Part shown: in pieces, positions 1 to 11,550 of the stretch
Numbering within the stretch: position 1 is the first letter of the stretch
Layout of the letters: each line of letters begins with the position of its first letter
Origin: Glomus cerebriforme
Lineage: Eukaryota > Glomeromycota > Glomeromycetes > Glomerales > Glomeraceae
Direction of reading: 5' to 3'
Length of the DNA stretch: 64,000 bases
NCBI GenBank assembly: GCA_003550305.1
Contig: QKYT01000008.1
Coordinates: 365,857 to 429,856, forward strand
Made by a program: the position numbers and the translations under genes
Notes under the pieces: model-generated
Database searches by the model: none
What the model saw: the letters and a program-made list of their open reading frames with translations, nothing else
What the model was told of the DNA's origin: nothing

Positions 1-95
1 ATAAACTAATATTAAATGAAGAATTAAAAGAACGTTATAGAAAATATGGTTTATGTAGGGAATGTAAACAATCTTATACTGGATATTTAGTTGTT
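1..95 (+). pseudogene. 5' fragment of a TKL-like kinase N-terminus, cut by the window edge
   Basis: The first ~95 bases translate on the plus strand as a stretch containing LILNEELKERYRKYGLCREC followed by KQSYTGY. This matches the N-terminal leader and first CxxC of the kinase fragment on the minus strand at 370-1290, which has LILDKELKERYKMYDLCKEC. After about base 95 the similarity ends: the second CxxC and the kinase N-lobe are not found, and the frame runs into unrelated AT-rich DNA. It is either a truncated copy or the 5' exon of a rearranged gene beginning left of the window. Seen directly: the shared residues. Inferred: the kinase origin. Confidence 0.5.
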
Positions 96-369
96 GCTTT
101 CTTGTTATCGTACAGATCGTATAATATTGTGTTATCCTTAAATTCTTTGTCTTTACTCTAATATGACCACTCTATCCTCTTTTTTTTTCGGTTTGTATAT
201 TTCGTTTCCCAGTAGAGAAATTTTTTTATGCACAAATAAAATATTTTAAAACTAATATATATAATTTAAAATAAAATTTTTCGAACTGAATATATTAATT
301 TATAAAATTTCTAAATTTAATATAATGGATCTGCATCTACATTGTTTAAATATGTATCGTCCATTAATT

Positions 370-1290
370 AAGGGATTTTAATATTAAATCTTGGTCTAAA
401 TCCCTGACAGATTTTTATTGCTAAAAACTCATGAGCCATATCATAATAAGGAGGTAATCCATTAATTACTTCATACATAATAATTCCAAGGCCATAAACA
501 TCACTTTCTTGTGTATATTTTTTCCTCTTAAAACTTCAGGTGCTAAAATGGCAATGCTCCATAAACTTTTTATTGTATTTTTTTGAATTTTCATTTGCTG
601 GTTTACATAATCCTAAATCAGTAATTCCGACTGAATTTAATGCATGATTTACTATATTTCCGCAATGAAAATCCTGTTGAGTTAATCCCTCTTTATGAAT
701 ATTACTGCAATACCTCTATTTATCATACAAGGTCAAACTTCTATTTTTAATCTTTGTCTTAAATTANCATATTTTGCATACAAATTAAAATATTACCTCA
801 TTTAAAAATTCCAATGTTATATCTTTTGAAATTTTTAAAGTAACATTTCTATTTTTAACTCTTCTCCATTGATTGGTTTCATAACTCCAATATTTTATAT
901 TTTCATCTTTCCAAATTGTTTTATATATTGTTCCAAAGCCTCCCTTTGCAATACTGTATATTCAATATTTTTAAATTTATCATATTCAATCCATTCTAAT
1001 TTTTCATAATCATTTTTTGCATTAAGCTAAGATTCTTGTATTATTTTATCAACATCAGAATTTTCGCTTGTCCAATTTTTGAAGTCTTGTTGGAAACGTT
1101 GAGTGTTACATGACTGACACCAATCATAATTAGTATTAGATTGTTTGCATTCTTTACATAAATCATACATTTTATAACGTTCTTTTAATTCTTTATCTAA
1201 TATTAGTNTATCAATTAATAATTCTTGTTCTTNAGTTAATTTACGATGGTCAAAATCTTTAATTTGTTCAAATACAACATCAATAAGATA
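370..1290 (-). pseudogene. Degraded TKL-like protein kinase (CxxC leader, N-lobe, C-lobe remnants)
   Basis: Read on the minus strand from about 1290, and crossing frames, this gives a leader with LILDKELKERYKMYDLCKEC, then CQSC, a QQDFKNWTSEN segment, an N-lobe with AKGGFGTIYKTIWKDE and VTLKIS, and a FLNEV that ends at a GT-type donor near 800. The C-lobe resumes with GLTQQDFHCGNIV (HRD replaced by QQD), ITDLGLCKPAN, then APEVLRGKKYTQESDVYGLG and IIMYEVINGLPPYYDMAHE. The part between αC and the catalytic loop is mostly missing. There are in-frame stops (after KIIQES, near 1025) and several frameshifts. Three Ns (767, 1208, 1233) fall in it, so some lesions may be base-calling problems, but the HRD loss and the missing segment indicate a real pseudogene. 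Confidence 0.7.
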
Positions 1291-1701
1291 ATTTTACTCC
1301 ATAATTTTACAAAGTTAGGATATAACTAAGTAATATGATTAGTTACCTTTAAGCTTGATACTTTTTTTCTTGCTAACTCTGGTCGCATTTTCACAGTATT
1401 ATTCTTAGTGCCTCTTTTGGTATTGATCTAATTTATCTAAGCAACAAAAAAAATAGCATTGGAATTAATTATGGATAACTCACAATTTAAAATCCATTTA
1501 TGACATATACCTCATGAGTCTTTATTATCTTTGTAATTTTCGTTCCCACAAGTGTTATTTACTCTCTTCATTACATCTAGTTATGTATTTCTAATTTCTA
1601 TTTTCAGATTTCTTCTTATTTCTTTGTCTTCCATAATGACCTCTTTAGTCTTCATAAACATAATAATATATAAAAAAAATAAAGATACAAAGAAAGAATG
1701 A

Positions 1702-2045
1702 GGGAATTCTAATCTAAACCAAACCAGTTAGGAGAGACTCAACTATAAACTGACCAGTTTTTCCTCGCCTGTAATGAAGAAAGTCAACCCATATACAGTA
1801 TAAGGCAGTGTATCTTGGAATGACCCTAAATGGCATCAATTTTTATTTAAGCATAAATGACTAAAGTTATTTGAAAAATATCAAATGACCTCAAAATTTG
1901 CCATCACTGGTATAAGGAAGGTAAAGAGGATTTAAAAGGAAAACAAAACTGGCCAGTTAGGAGAGACTCAACTAACTGACCAGTTTTTCCTTGCCTGTAA
2001 TGAGCAAAGTAATTCATATACTGTACAGTATAAGGAAGGTAAAGA
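1702..2045 (+). repeat. Two direct copies of a dispersed hairpin-bearing element end
   Basis: The word AATCTAAACCAAACCAG plus a hairpin-forming CCAGTTAG...CTGACCAG block appears at 1710-1770. The hairpin block recurs at 1949-1983, followed by the same TTTTTCCTTGCCTGTAATGA tail and TATACTGTACAGTATAAGG. The AATCTAAACCAAACC word recurs near 48712 and, inverted, near 50210. This is probably the terminus of a non-autonomous mobile element; no coding capacity is visible. Confidence 0.5.
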
Positions 2046-3032
2046 GATTTAAATGAAAAAAAAATTAATAAAAAAAAATAAGTATTTATATACTGTAGAA
2101 AATCTTTTTAAAATTTACTAAGGATGCGTTATTAGAATTATTATGTATTTATCAATATTAAATTTTGAATACACTTGTTGCACAAAATATTTTTTAATAA
2201 GAGTATTGCTAAATCTCACCGGCGGTGATTGTCACTACTGGTCGCTTAATTCTGGCAAACATGATAATTTCGGCCAGAGTTAAGATACTTGAGAAAAAAA
2301 AATTTTATAATTTTAAAAAATTTAAAATTTTGATTAGTGTTTATAATATGATTAGGTTATTATATTAATCGAAAATTCAAAAATTTTCATGTGCGATGAT
2401 GATCACATTTAGTAAAATCCTTTTATTAAAATGTCATATTTGCACTTTATTATATTGAAAAAATAATTGTTTAACAGATCGTTGGATAATTTTTGCCATA
2501 CATACATATGCAATAGTAGTTTATCATTTCACATGGTATTCGAGTTTGAGGATAGTAATAATCGATACTTACAGTGACAAATTATAACTGACTATGACCA
2601 TGAAACAAATAGCTGACAAATATATGAGTAAATCTTTAAGCTTTAAAGACAAATTATTTCATTATTTTAAATTTGCCACAGTACTGAAATTATTGGTGGA
2701 AAAAAAAAAATCTGATAATTTGACACATACGACTCATATGCTGTAAATATTGTAATAATTCGCAAAAGTTACATCTAATTTTTCATATTTCGAAATTTTT
2801 TAGTTTTTTTCTCTTTAAATTGTTTATCTTTAAGAAGCCTTTTTAGACTTTTATTTTGAACCTTCTATTTTTTCAGTTCTACATCTGACTTCCTATATCT
2901 ATTTTAACTATACTCAAATAAAAATAAAAAAAAATAAAAATTTCAACTAATGCTCACAACGTTCACAATGTTTTTTCTTGATCAAAGTCAAAGAATGCTG
3001 TTTCTGTAGAACTAGATCTTAGATTTACTGAA

Positions 3033-3170
3033 AATCCAAGGAATACTTTCTGTGTTTCATAGGTGAACGATTGCCAAGAAGTCAAGGAACGCTTTCTGTG
3101 TTTCGTAGATGGATGATTACCAAGAAGCCAAAAAACGTGTAATGTATGTTTCGTAAGTAGTTGGTAATGG
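3033..3170. repeat. Minisatellite, ~48-bp unit, two to three copies
   Basis: CAAGGAATACTTTCTGTGTT, then an ATAGGTGAACGATTGCCAAG-like stretch, is followed about 48 bp later by CAAGGAACGCTTTCTGTGTT with a similar continuation, and a third decayed copy ends near 3170. The minus-strand open frame over it (2963-3235) looks like a by-product of the repeat. Confidence 0.5.
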
Positions 3171-3277
3171 GTACTCGTACTGTGAAGTGGGTTATTACGC
3201 TTTTTAATTATAGTTAAATAGACCTGAAAAATCATGGAAAATCAATGTAATTGATTGCCTTTCCTGTTTAGGCTGAA

Positions 3278-3634
3278 AAAATTAATTTTTAGATTCTCAT
3301 GACATAAAATTTTAAAAATGGCACGGTCATCCAGGTTTTATTTCTTTATATATAAATTTTTTTTATATGTATTTTGTTTTATATGCTTGTATTATACAAA
3401 TATCTTTCTGTCTAAGAGTTTCAATATATATGTGGTGATTCAAATACATAAATAGATTATATTGAAGATATATAAGAAAATTTTTGAAGATGATATAGAA
3501 ATCCAATAAAGTATCGAAAGATGGGATGCGACAAATTTTATATTATGTAAAATCACATGATAAAAATATTTAAAAATTTCATGAATTTTTGTAAATCTGA
3601 ACGGCCGGGTCACGAGAATCTAAAAATTAATTTT
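3278..3634. mobile_element. MITE-like element with ~26-bp inverted termini
   Basis: The left arm at 3278-3303 (reads AAAATTAATTTTTAGATTCT onward) and the right arm at 3609-3634 are reverse complements with a single mismatch, 305 bp apart. Similarity weakly continues outward (GGCTG versus GGCCGGGC). No reading frame lies inside. The size and structure fit a miniature inverted-repeat transposable element; no target-site duplication was identified. Confidence 0.5.
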
Positions 3635-3792
3635 GCCCGGCCTTATCTTCAAGGATAGTTTGCAACCTCAACTTGCAATACAAAACTTATTTGGCTAACC
3701 CTACTTTACAACTTTCTGCATCACTCTAATAATATAGACAATTTGTCTCATAAAACTAATACAAACTATCTATTTAATAAATAATATTACAT

Positions 3793-5301
3793 TTAGCTCT
3801 TTATGATTTGAAATACTTCATAATCATCTATAGAAAAAAATCCTTTGGTATCTCTTACCATTTTTTCATAATAATTTTTTTTGTAGTAATATTCTTTATA
3901 ATCTTTAGAATCTTCTGAACCCCATATAATAATATCATCTCCAAAATATGGACCAAGATTAGAGCCAAAATACAATGCACAATTTATATTTTCTACATTA
4001 CTAATAATTGCATCTTTAATATTCATATTTTTAAAAGAAAAAATAAAACTATCCTTAGTTGTACCATGCCCATTAGAAGATCTCCAAATTATAGGGTTAT
4101 AACCACCAATAATTTCTTCTGTCCCTTTAATTTTTATAAATGTAACAGTATTAGATTTACCATCACATAATTTATGAAATATTTTAGGAGAATATCCATC
4201 TCGGCTTCCTCTTAACAATAATTCAAATTTGTATGGTAAATATAATTCTCTCAATTTATCAAATTTATTATTATTAATAACCATTTTATCAATCCATCTT
4301 GAAATAGTTGAAAAAATACTAATATTAACAATCTTTGAATTAGTAATCTTAATAATTCTAGGAAATGAAATGCCATTAGTTGATACACTATCAGGATTCA
4401 AATAAGAATTTAATAAATCTTCATAAAGTTGACGGTCTAAGAGTTTTTTATATGGACGAACTTTTTGTGAAAATTCAATAGATGATAAACTAAAAAATCT
4501 AATTAAAGGTAAACAATTATGTAGGGTCTTTCTCATAGTTTTGAAATCATCATCTGACCAAGTGTCAGAATCTGGATTGAGAGTTGGATTTTTTGCAAGA
4601 CCCCATTTTAGTACGTGTTCCCAAACTTCAATTTCTTTCATTTGTAAATCATCCTTTTTAATTAGTGAAATTAAAGATTGCTCAGAAAGTGAAGTAAAAT
4701 TAAATGAATTGAGTATTTTCTCAGGAGATTGAGCAATTAAATTTGTGCAAAATTCTTGAAGTTCTAATAAATTATTAGATTGTGAACTAATTTGGTGAGT
4801 AATTTCGAAATGTTGTTCCATCCACTCTGACTTATTTTCAATTAAATATTTTTGTAAATAATTAACAAGTTCTTGAAGATGGAGTTCATCTGCAGCAGCC
4901 AAAATTTTAAGAAAATCTGAAGTGTCTTTCCCATTTAACGAAAGAATGCCACCGTAAATATACCTATTACAAAAAGTTCGAAGTTATAATTTGAATATTC
5001 AAGATTATATATGTAATATTAAATTTATTATAGTATATATAACTTACTCTAAAATAATCTGAAAGATTTCCGGTGAAATATTTGGTAATTTAATATGAGC
5101 TAAGACATTATCATTATTCTTTTTATTGGAAGCCAATTCTCGTCGTAAATATGGAGAACGGTAGCACAAAATATTCATATGAGCACGAAATATTTTTACG
5201 TTAGGGTCTTCACCAACTTCAACTGTAATATCATAATACTCATCATCTTTCAATAATTCTATATAATTCTGACTTAATTTCGAAAAAAATTGGGCAGACA
5301 T
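3793..5301 (-). CDS. BTB-BACK-TLDc domain protein (paralogue 1)
   Basis: Two exons, 5301-5048 and 4963-3793, joined across an 84-nt intron, give 474 residues. The donor is GA|GTAAGT, so the stop that seems to end the short first frame is really the TAA of the donor; the acceptor is ATAG|G. The junction restores LEYIYGGILSLNG. Order: BTB about residues 18-125 (DDEYYDITVEVGED, FRAHMNILCYRSPYLRR), BACK about 130-258 (SLISLIKKDDLQMKEIEVWE, VRPYKKLL), and TLDc about 300-474 (LLLRGSRDGYSPKIFHKLCD, EEIIGGYNP, closing DYEVFQII). BTB-BACK pairs usually act as dimeric cullin-3 substrate adaptors and TLDc proteins can bind the V-ATPase; the target here is unknown. GYSPKI replaces the GFTPKI of most copies. 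The start is the first ATG, just after a T/A homopolymer. Confidence 0.93.
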
Positions 5302-6803
5302 TTTTTTTTCCTTTTTTAAAAAAAAAAAATTATTATATTATTGTTTATGTTTACATTCCATTACGTCAATCGTATTACGAAAGTGCCAAAATTAGAATCA
5401 GAATTATATAATTTGGTATTTTTACCCTAATATATAAATAGTTTGGCGCCGATTATTTACCTTAAAAAATCTAGCCAATGTTATAAAGTATACCAGATAC
5501 ATAACAAATAATATATATACTTGGTCTTCACATTACATTTGTTATGTTCGTTAATATTGTTAATATTTAAGTGACTTATTTATTTCAAAAGGCATAACAA
5601 CGCTATTCGTATAAATTATCGTGTAATATATAACAATTGGTAATTTATAACATCAATGTGAATTTATGTCAAGTTAACAATTAGGGTTGTCAAAAATCCT
5701 GACGAAATTATCAAAATTTTTAATAGTTAATGAAATTCAGAAATTGTAACTATATAAACTTTTGATATAATAGTTAGAATTTGTCATGAGGAACAACTCA
5801 AAATAATAATAATAATAATAATACATTAGAATATTCGGTGCTTATAATATTATTATAATGTTTATAATAATCATCTGAATTTGTTAAAATTAAGTTGCAG
5901 AGTATTTTAGTTCACGTGACAATTTCGACGTCGTTAAAATTTCCGATTTTATGGCGCAAACTTTATGTGCTTATCTTAGAACCTTTAAAATTCATTCACT
6001 ATACTTTTTTTGCTTGTCCTACAACTTTACTTAATAACTAAAAGAGGGTTAAGAATGCCATTTTTGATTTTTACATATATCGCATACCATACCAGCATTA
6101 GGGAAGAATTTTGGGCAGAATTAAAAATGGAATGAAACTTTGCCCAAAATTCCACTATAATGCTGGTGAGGTGATATTTAACAAGTTTCAAATTTTAACC
6201 CCAAATTTAAATTTAAATTCAACCACAATAAATCATTTTTCATTTTCTTGTAAAATTTTTAACAAAAAATCAATTTCTGAACTATTGAAACTCCGATTTA
6301 ATTTTCAATGATCTGCAAAAATAGGTTAAAACCAATTATGGTACATAAGCGATAACGAAGTTGGATCCCGAAGCCGATCAGGTGTAATAAGAAATTTGGT
6401 AGTACATTGTATAACAACATGATCATTAAAAAAAATTGTATATTGTGTAATGAGGCAAAGTAAACCACGAAACCTGAATCATCATTTGAGAAAGATTTCA
6501 TAAAAACCAATATTAAATTGTCATTTATAGTAAATAAATTCATCTTGCAAAGAATTCTTCGTTATATATAATCATTATTAAAAAAAAAATTTGGTATTTC
6601 ATATGTATAATTTATAGAATTTACTTCGTTAAACGGTATACGGAATTTAATTAGTAATATTTCGGTATCACAAGATTTTTTTTGTAAAATATTGAAGTTT
6701 TTATTCAAATAATTTCAATATAAAAATAAGATATTTTATCCACAATAAAATCCAACAGATTTTATCTGTTAATATACTATTAAAAACACCCAAACACTAA
6801 ACT
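5302..6803. other. Intergenic region between two BTB-TLDc genes
   Basis: This holds the promoter side of the gene to the left and the 3' flank of the gene to the right. Visible items are an (AAT)n tract near 5803-5823, a copy of a dispersed AT-rich repeat at about 5930-6085, and an imperfect inverted repeat at 6091-6167. Open frames at 6111-6311 and 6298-6543 show no family features and are probably chance. Confidence 0.5.
6091..6167. repeat. Imperfect inverted repeat (hairpin)
   Basis: ACCAGCATTAGGGAAGAATT, then TTGGGCA, pairs imperfectly with TGCCCAAAATTCCACTATAA, then TGCTGGT, with a ~25-nt loop between. It may be a small MITE remnant; no function is implied. Confidence 0.45.
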
Positions 6804-8317
6804 TTATCTCTTAAAGATTTGAAATACTTCATAATCGTCAATAGAAAATTTACCTTTGATATCCCTTATCCTATTTTCATAATATTTCTTGCTATAACAA
6901 CAATAATCATAATCTATAGATTCATTGGAAGCCCATATAATAATATCATCACCAAAATGTGGACCAGCCGTAGTATTAAACCATAATGCATAATTTGGTC
7001 TTTTTATTTTACCAATAATTGCATTTTTAATATCCTCATTATTAAAAGAAAATATAAAACTTTCTTTAGTTGTACCCCAAGTTTTAGAAGATTCCCATTT
7101 TAAAGGATTAAAACCACCAATAATTTCTTCTGTCCCTTTAATTTTTATAAATGTAACAGTATTATGTTTACCATCACATAATTCATGAAATATTTTAGGA
7201 GTAAATCCATCTCGACTTCCTCTTAATAATAATTTTAATTTATACGGTGAATAAGTTTCCCCTAAATTATGATTATTAATATTATTAATAGTACTTTTAT
7301 TAACCCATCTTGAAATAGTTGAAATAATACCACTATCAACAATTTGTGAATCAAAAATTTTAATTCTTCTAGGACTTAAAATGTTTTCAATTGATACATT
7401 ATTAGGATCCAAATAATAATTTACCAAATTTTCATGAAGTTGTTGATCTAATAATTTTTTATATGGACGTACTTTTTTTGAGAATTCTTTAGATGATAAA
7501 CAAAAAAATCTGATTGAAGGTAAACAATTTTTTAGTGTCTTTTTCATTGTTTTAAAATCATCATCTGACCAAGTGTTAGGGTCTAAAACGAGAGTTGGAT
7601 TTTGTGCAATACCCCATTTTAATACATGTTCCCAAACTTCAATTTCTTTCATTTGTAAATCATCCCTTTTAATAAGTGTAATTAAAGATCTTTCGGAAAG
7701 TGAGGTAAAATCCAATGATTTAAATATTTTTTCAGGAAAATGTGCCATTAAATTCGTACAAAATTGTTGAAGTTCCAATAAGTTATTAGATTGTGAACTA
7801 ACTTGTTGAGTAATTTCAAAATGTTGTTCCATCCACTTTGGCTTATTTTCAATTAAATATTTTTGTAAATAATTGACTAATTCTTGTAGATGCAGCTCAT
7901 CTGCAGCGGCCAAAACCTTAAGATAGTCTGAAGTATCATTACGCTCATTCAATGAAAGAATACCGCCATAAATATACCTATAATAAAAAAAATTTAAAGT
8001 TATAAACTTGAATATTTAAGATCATATAGATCAAACTTATAAATTTATATGGTCAACACTTACTCTAAAATATTTTGAAAGATTTCCGGTGATATATTTG
8101 GTAATTTAATATGAACTAAACCATTATCATGATTCTTTTTATTGCAAGCCAATTCTCGTCGTATATATGACGAACGGTAACACAAAATATTCATATGAGC
8201 ACGAAATATTTTTACATTAGGGTCTTCACCAACTTCAATTGTAATATCATAATATTCATCATCTTTTAATAATTCAATATAATTCTGACTTAAGTTCGAA
8301 AAAAATTGAGTCGCCAT
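6804..8317 (-). CDS. BTB-BACK-TLDc domain protein (paralogue 2)
   Basis: Exons 8317-8064 and 7977-6804 with an 86-nt intron give 475 residues. An open frame reaches upstream to 8488, but the ATG at 8317 (MATQFFSNLSQNYIELL) aligns with the start of every paralogue and the extra upstream residues are low-complexity, so 8317 is chosen. Differences from the family: SSYIRR for SPYLRR in the BTB domain, an IENILSPRRIKIF linker, and INNINNHNLGETYSPYKLKL before LLLRGSRDGFTPKIFHELCD. The TLDc end is FSIDDYEVFQIFKR. It lies on the same strand as the gene at 3793-5301, 1.5 kb upstream of it, so the two form a direct tandem pair. Confidence 0.93.
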
Positions 8318-10234
8318 TTTGAGTTTATTTTTTTTTTTTTTAAAAAAAAAAAAAAGACTATAAACGATATTTATGATAATTATAATGTTATGCCAAAATC
8401 TGTGGCTTTTATTTTGTAATCGGATTAATAATATATTGAATAAATCGGTTGTTTTTTTATTTCGGCAAAAAATTAAATATTTTGACATTTATATAACTTT
8501 AATTTTTTTTGAAGTTATTATTAGCTGTTAGGACAAATTGATCAACATAAATCGTATGATCAAATCGGATAGATCGAATTATGTTCAGGGATTTTTTTTC
8601 GTCAAACGGATGGCTGAATGCATTCAACGTAAGAGTTGTAGCCTGATCGCTTAATTTACTCTTTTTTTTTTTTTTTTATTATATGCTCCAAAATCGGAAC
8701 CAAAAAAATTGCGTATTTGTTACATTTGGTACATGATTTCTTTTTTACGAGTACTTCCCCATTTTAACTTCCTATTCCTAATTAAACATTTTATTTATTT
8801 AAATATGTTATTCTTTCCTTTTATGAACTCGGCTATTCTTAAAAAGGACTTCATTGAAAATTAAAAAGAAACTGTGATCATTATGTCATTCTGACCTAAA
8901 TTGAAACTTTATTTTTTCGACTTATTTTAAAAAAAGTTTTTTGTTTATTTAAAAAACGATTGTTTATGATTTGTATTTATTGCGTGCATGATATGCATGA
9001 TGAAAATCTCGATTTTGATTATACAGTATGACGTTATTGGTCAGGAGATTTAAATAGTCGGAAGATTGAAGATGCAGACACAATGCGATAATATTATTAT
9101 TGTGATCAAAAACACAAAATTTGCCCAATCAAATATCAAATGAAGAATTATGTGAGAAATTTATCGTAATGATCTAACAGATAATGATCTTAAACGTTAA
9201 AAGCTTGGCACGTGATTTTATGTTCATGTGATATTATGGACTATATCAGTCGCTTGTGTTTGTTTATCATGTTTATCATTTTTAGCTTAAATTCATAATT
9301 CATAAATTCATGCCGTCAGTTTAATGTCAAGATTTTTTAATTTTTCAACGGAATGAAATTGTAAGTACTTGGAAATTAAAGTTATCTGTTATGGTCAGAA
9401 ATTTTATTTAATAAATAATTTTTTTAATATAAAAATTAGTTATTTTCGATATTATTAACAAATAATCTTGAAATTGTTATCTGCATTTCGCGCAAGAAAG
9501 GAGCGTCATTGCAAGTCAATTCAAACTTTCCCGCTCTACAAGTTTAATTCAAAGCTAAAAGTTTCAAAATATGGTATTTTTGATTTATTTTTAAAGAATT
9601 ATCGTTTATTATGTTGAAAAAATTTGGTCGATATATACCCTGTTTAAGTGAATCATGCTTTCTTCAAATTCTTCATTATCCTTTAATATAGTTCGTAAAG
9701 AATAAATAAGAAATTATTTATATATTCATGTATTGGGATTCATATGATATACTAGATATATAGTATATCAATGTACAATAATTTATTTTCAATCTTTTTA
9801 AAAGATTTTTGCAAGATTAAAAAGGTAATTCATTCTCTTTATGGTTTATAATAAATATAATAAAAATTCGCTTATACACTTTTAATAATACTATACATAT
9901 TTCCCAGCAGATCTTACAAATAAAGTTCGTACCTGTATTAAATTCCAAAATTATTTCAAGCAAAAATAATTTATATCGTAAGACCTCCAATTTCATTTTT
10001 TTTTTATCTTATACAAATGAAATTATGATTCAATTATTTTTTATATAATAACAATTATAATGATAAATTCTGAGAAAAAGATTAAAAATTTATTATATTA
10101 ATTATATATTACTGTATTTTAGAAATATGAATCACCATGACATCTAAGAAATTATGAAGATAGTAATAATTCTGACCAGTTAATTTAAAGACAATATTGT
10201 AAATACCTAAATATAAGAAAATTTTTAAGTATCA

Positions 10235-10500
10235 CGGCCCTACCAACAATGGACTTACTAAAGTGCACTATGCTCCTTCCTTCGCATAGCACCATGCCAT
10301 ACACAACCAACCAGTTCTACCGTGAGACTGCAGCTTTTGCGAATAAGAACAGGGATTTTGGGGATAAGAAGCCATAAGGCGATCGAGATAAGGGGAAGCT
10401 GGCTTACACATACTAAGGTAAGCACACCGACGCATTGCATCATGCTGCTCTGCAAAAATTTCCAAACTTACCACCTAAGATATTTACAGTCTTGAGAGAT
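10235..10500. other. GC-richer island of unknown origin
   Basis: Base composition changes abruptly against the flanks, with stretches such as CACGGCCCTACCAACAATGG and GACTGCAGCTTTTGCG. Two overlapping minus-strand frames of 65-68 codons cover it, but neither resembles a family I recognise. It could be a retroelement or SINE remnant or transferred DNA. No tRNA-like or rRNA-like fold was seen. Confidence 0.35.
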
Positions 10501-11521
10501 AGAGAGGGAGTTATTCTTTAAAGAAGCTTGTGTCCCATTGTGGAAAAAAATTCTTAACTATAAATTAGTTACGAATGACTCATTTTGAATACTAGGAGAA
10601 CATGTATTAAATTTTTAAGAGTCATTTAATTTGTATTATTTGTAACATTTTTATATAGAAAACTAGAAAACTGTTATATGTGGTCATGTTATAATTGTAA
10701 ATAGCAATATGTTCAATAAGAATGACATGCTATAAAATCGAACTAAAGATAAAGACAATATATAATAAGGAAACAATAATGAAAAAATATTTTTTGAAGT
10801 GCATGATTTTGTCAAAGTTGTGTATTGTGTTTCAGGAATGACTAAATGAAGTTATAATTTTGTACTTTAATTTAAGAGCGAGACAATTGCAGGAACTCAG
10901 GGCAGGCCTTGTAGTACAATAGTAATATTTTATATAAATAAAAAAAGATATTAATATGAATTTATATTTCGATTCTATAGTAATAGACTAATAGACCGTT
11001 CTGGCGTTCTCTTCTTAGAATGGTATTATATATACAGAATATTTTTCGGTAGTAAATTTCATATATTTGGTTAATCTATTTTATTAGTTAGAAATTCCAA
11101 AGAAAAAATGTCAGTATTTTATGGGTATACTTTCAGTTACGTCGATGTTAAGTATATCACATACAATAATTGTATTATTATACGTATTGAACATCCAATG
11201 GATGTTCACTGTTCAAAGTACCGACTAATTATTGACCATCATTCATATAAATAAGATACAGTACATAATAAAAATTTGTTTCTTGTGAAAAACTTAGAAA
11301 GCTTTATTCTCATTTTATTAAATGTTATTTCCTTGTAATTTATTATTATCAGTAATTTATTAATAAATGATTTATGCTAGTACAACTAGTTACTAGACAT
11401 TTATATTGTTACTATGTGATTATTAGATTATTACTGATAAAACAGTTACTCGACACTACGTGACCTCGTAACTGCGGCACTATCGTGCCTTACATGTATT
11501 TGCAATAAGAATGTAATCAGT

Positions 11522-11550
11522 AAAATTGTTGAGCTCCGCTCAACAATTTT
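11522..11550. repeat. Perfect 13-bp hairpin with 3-nt loop
   Basis: AAAATTGTTGAGC, loop TCC, GCTCAACAATTTT. It looks like a bacterial terminator but sits in fungal intergenic DNA more than 1.8 kb from any gene, so it is recorded only as structure. Confidence 0.6.

Larger units (their letters stand above)
1300..3792. other. Intergenic region with repeat debris
   Basis: No convincing gene. The stretch holds two direct copies of a CCAGTTAGGAGAGACTCAAC repeat (1710-1800 and 1949-2045), a ~48-bp minisatellite of two to three units (3033-3170) that alone accounts for a 90-codon open frame at 2963-3235, and a MITE-like inverted repeat (3278-3634). The rest is AT-rich with stops in all frames. Confidence 0.6.

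Noticed and set aside
5044..5301. Short BTB-only proteins of ~85 residues (here and at the other exon-1 positions)
   Set aside because: The apparent stop is the TAA of a GTAAGT donor; joining to the next exon restores an unbroken BTB domain in every copy.
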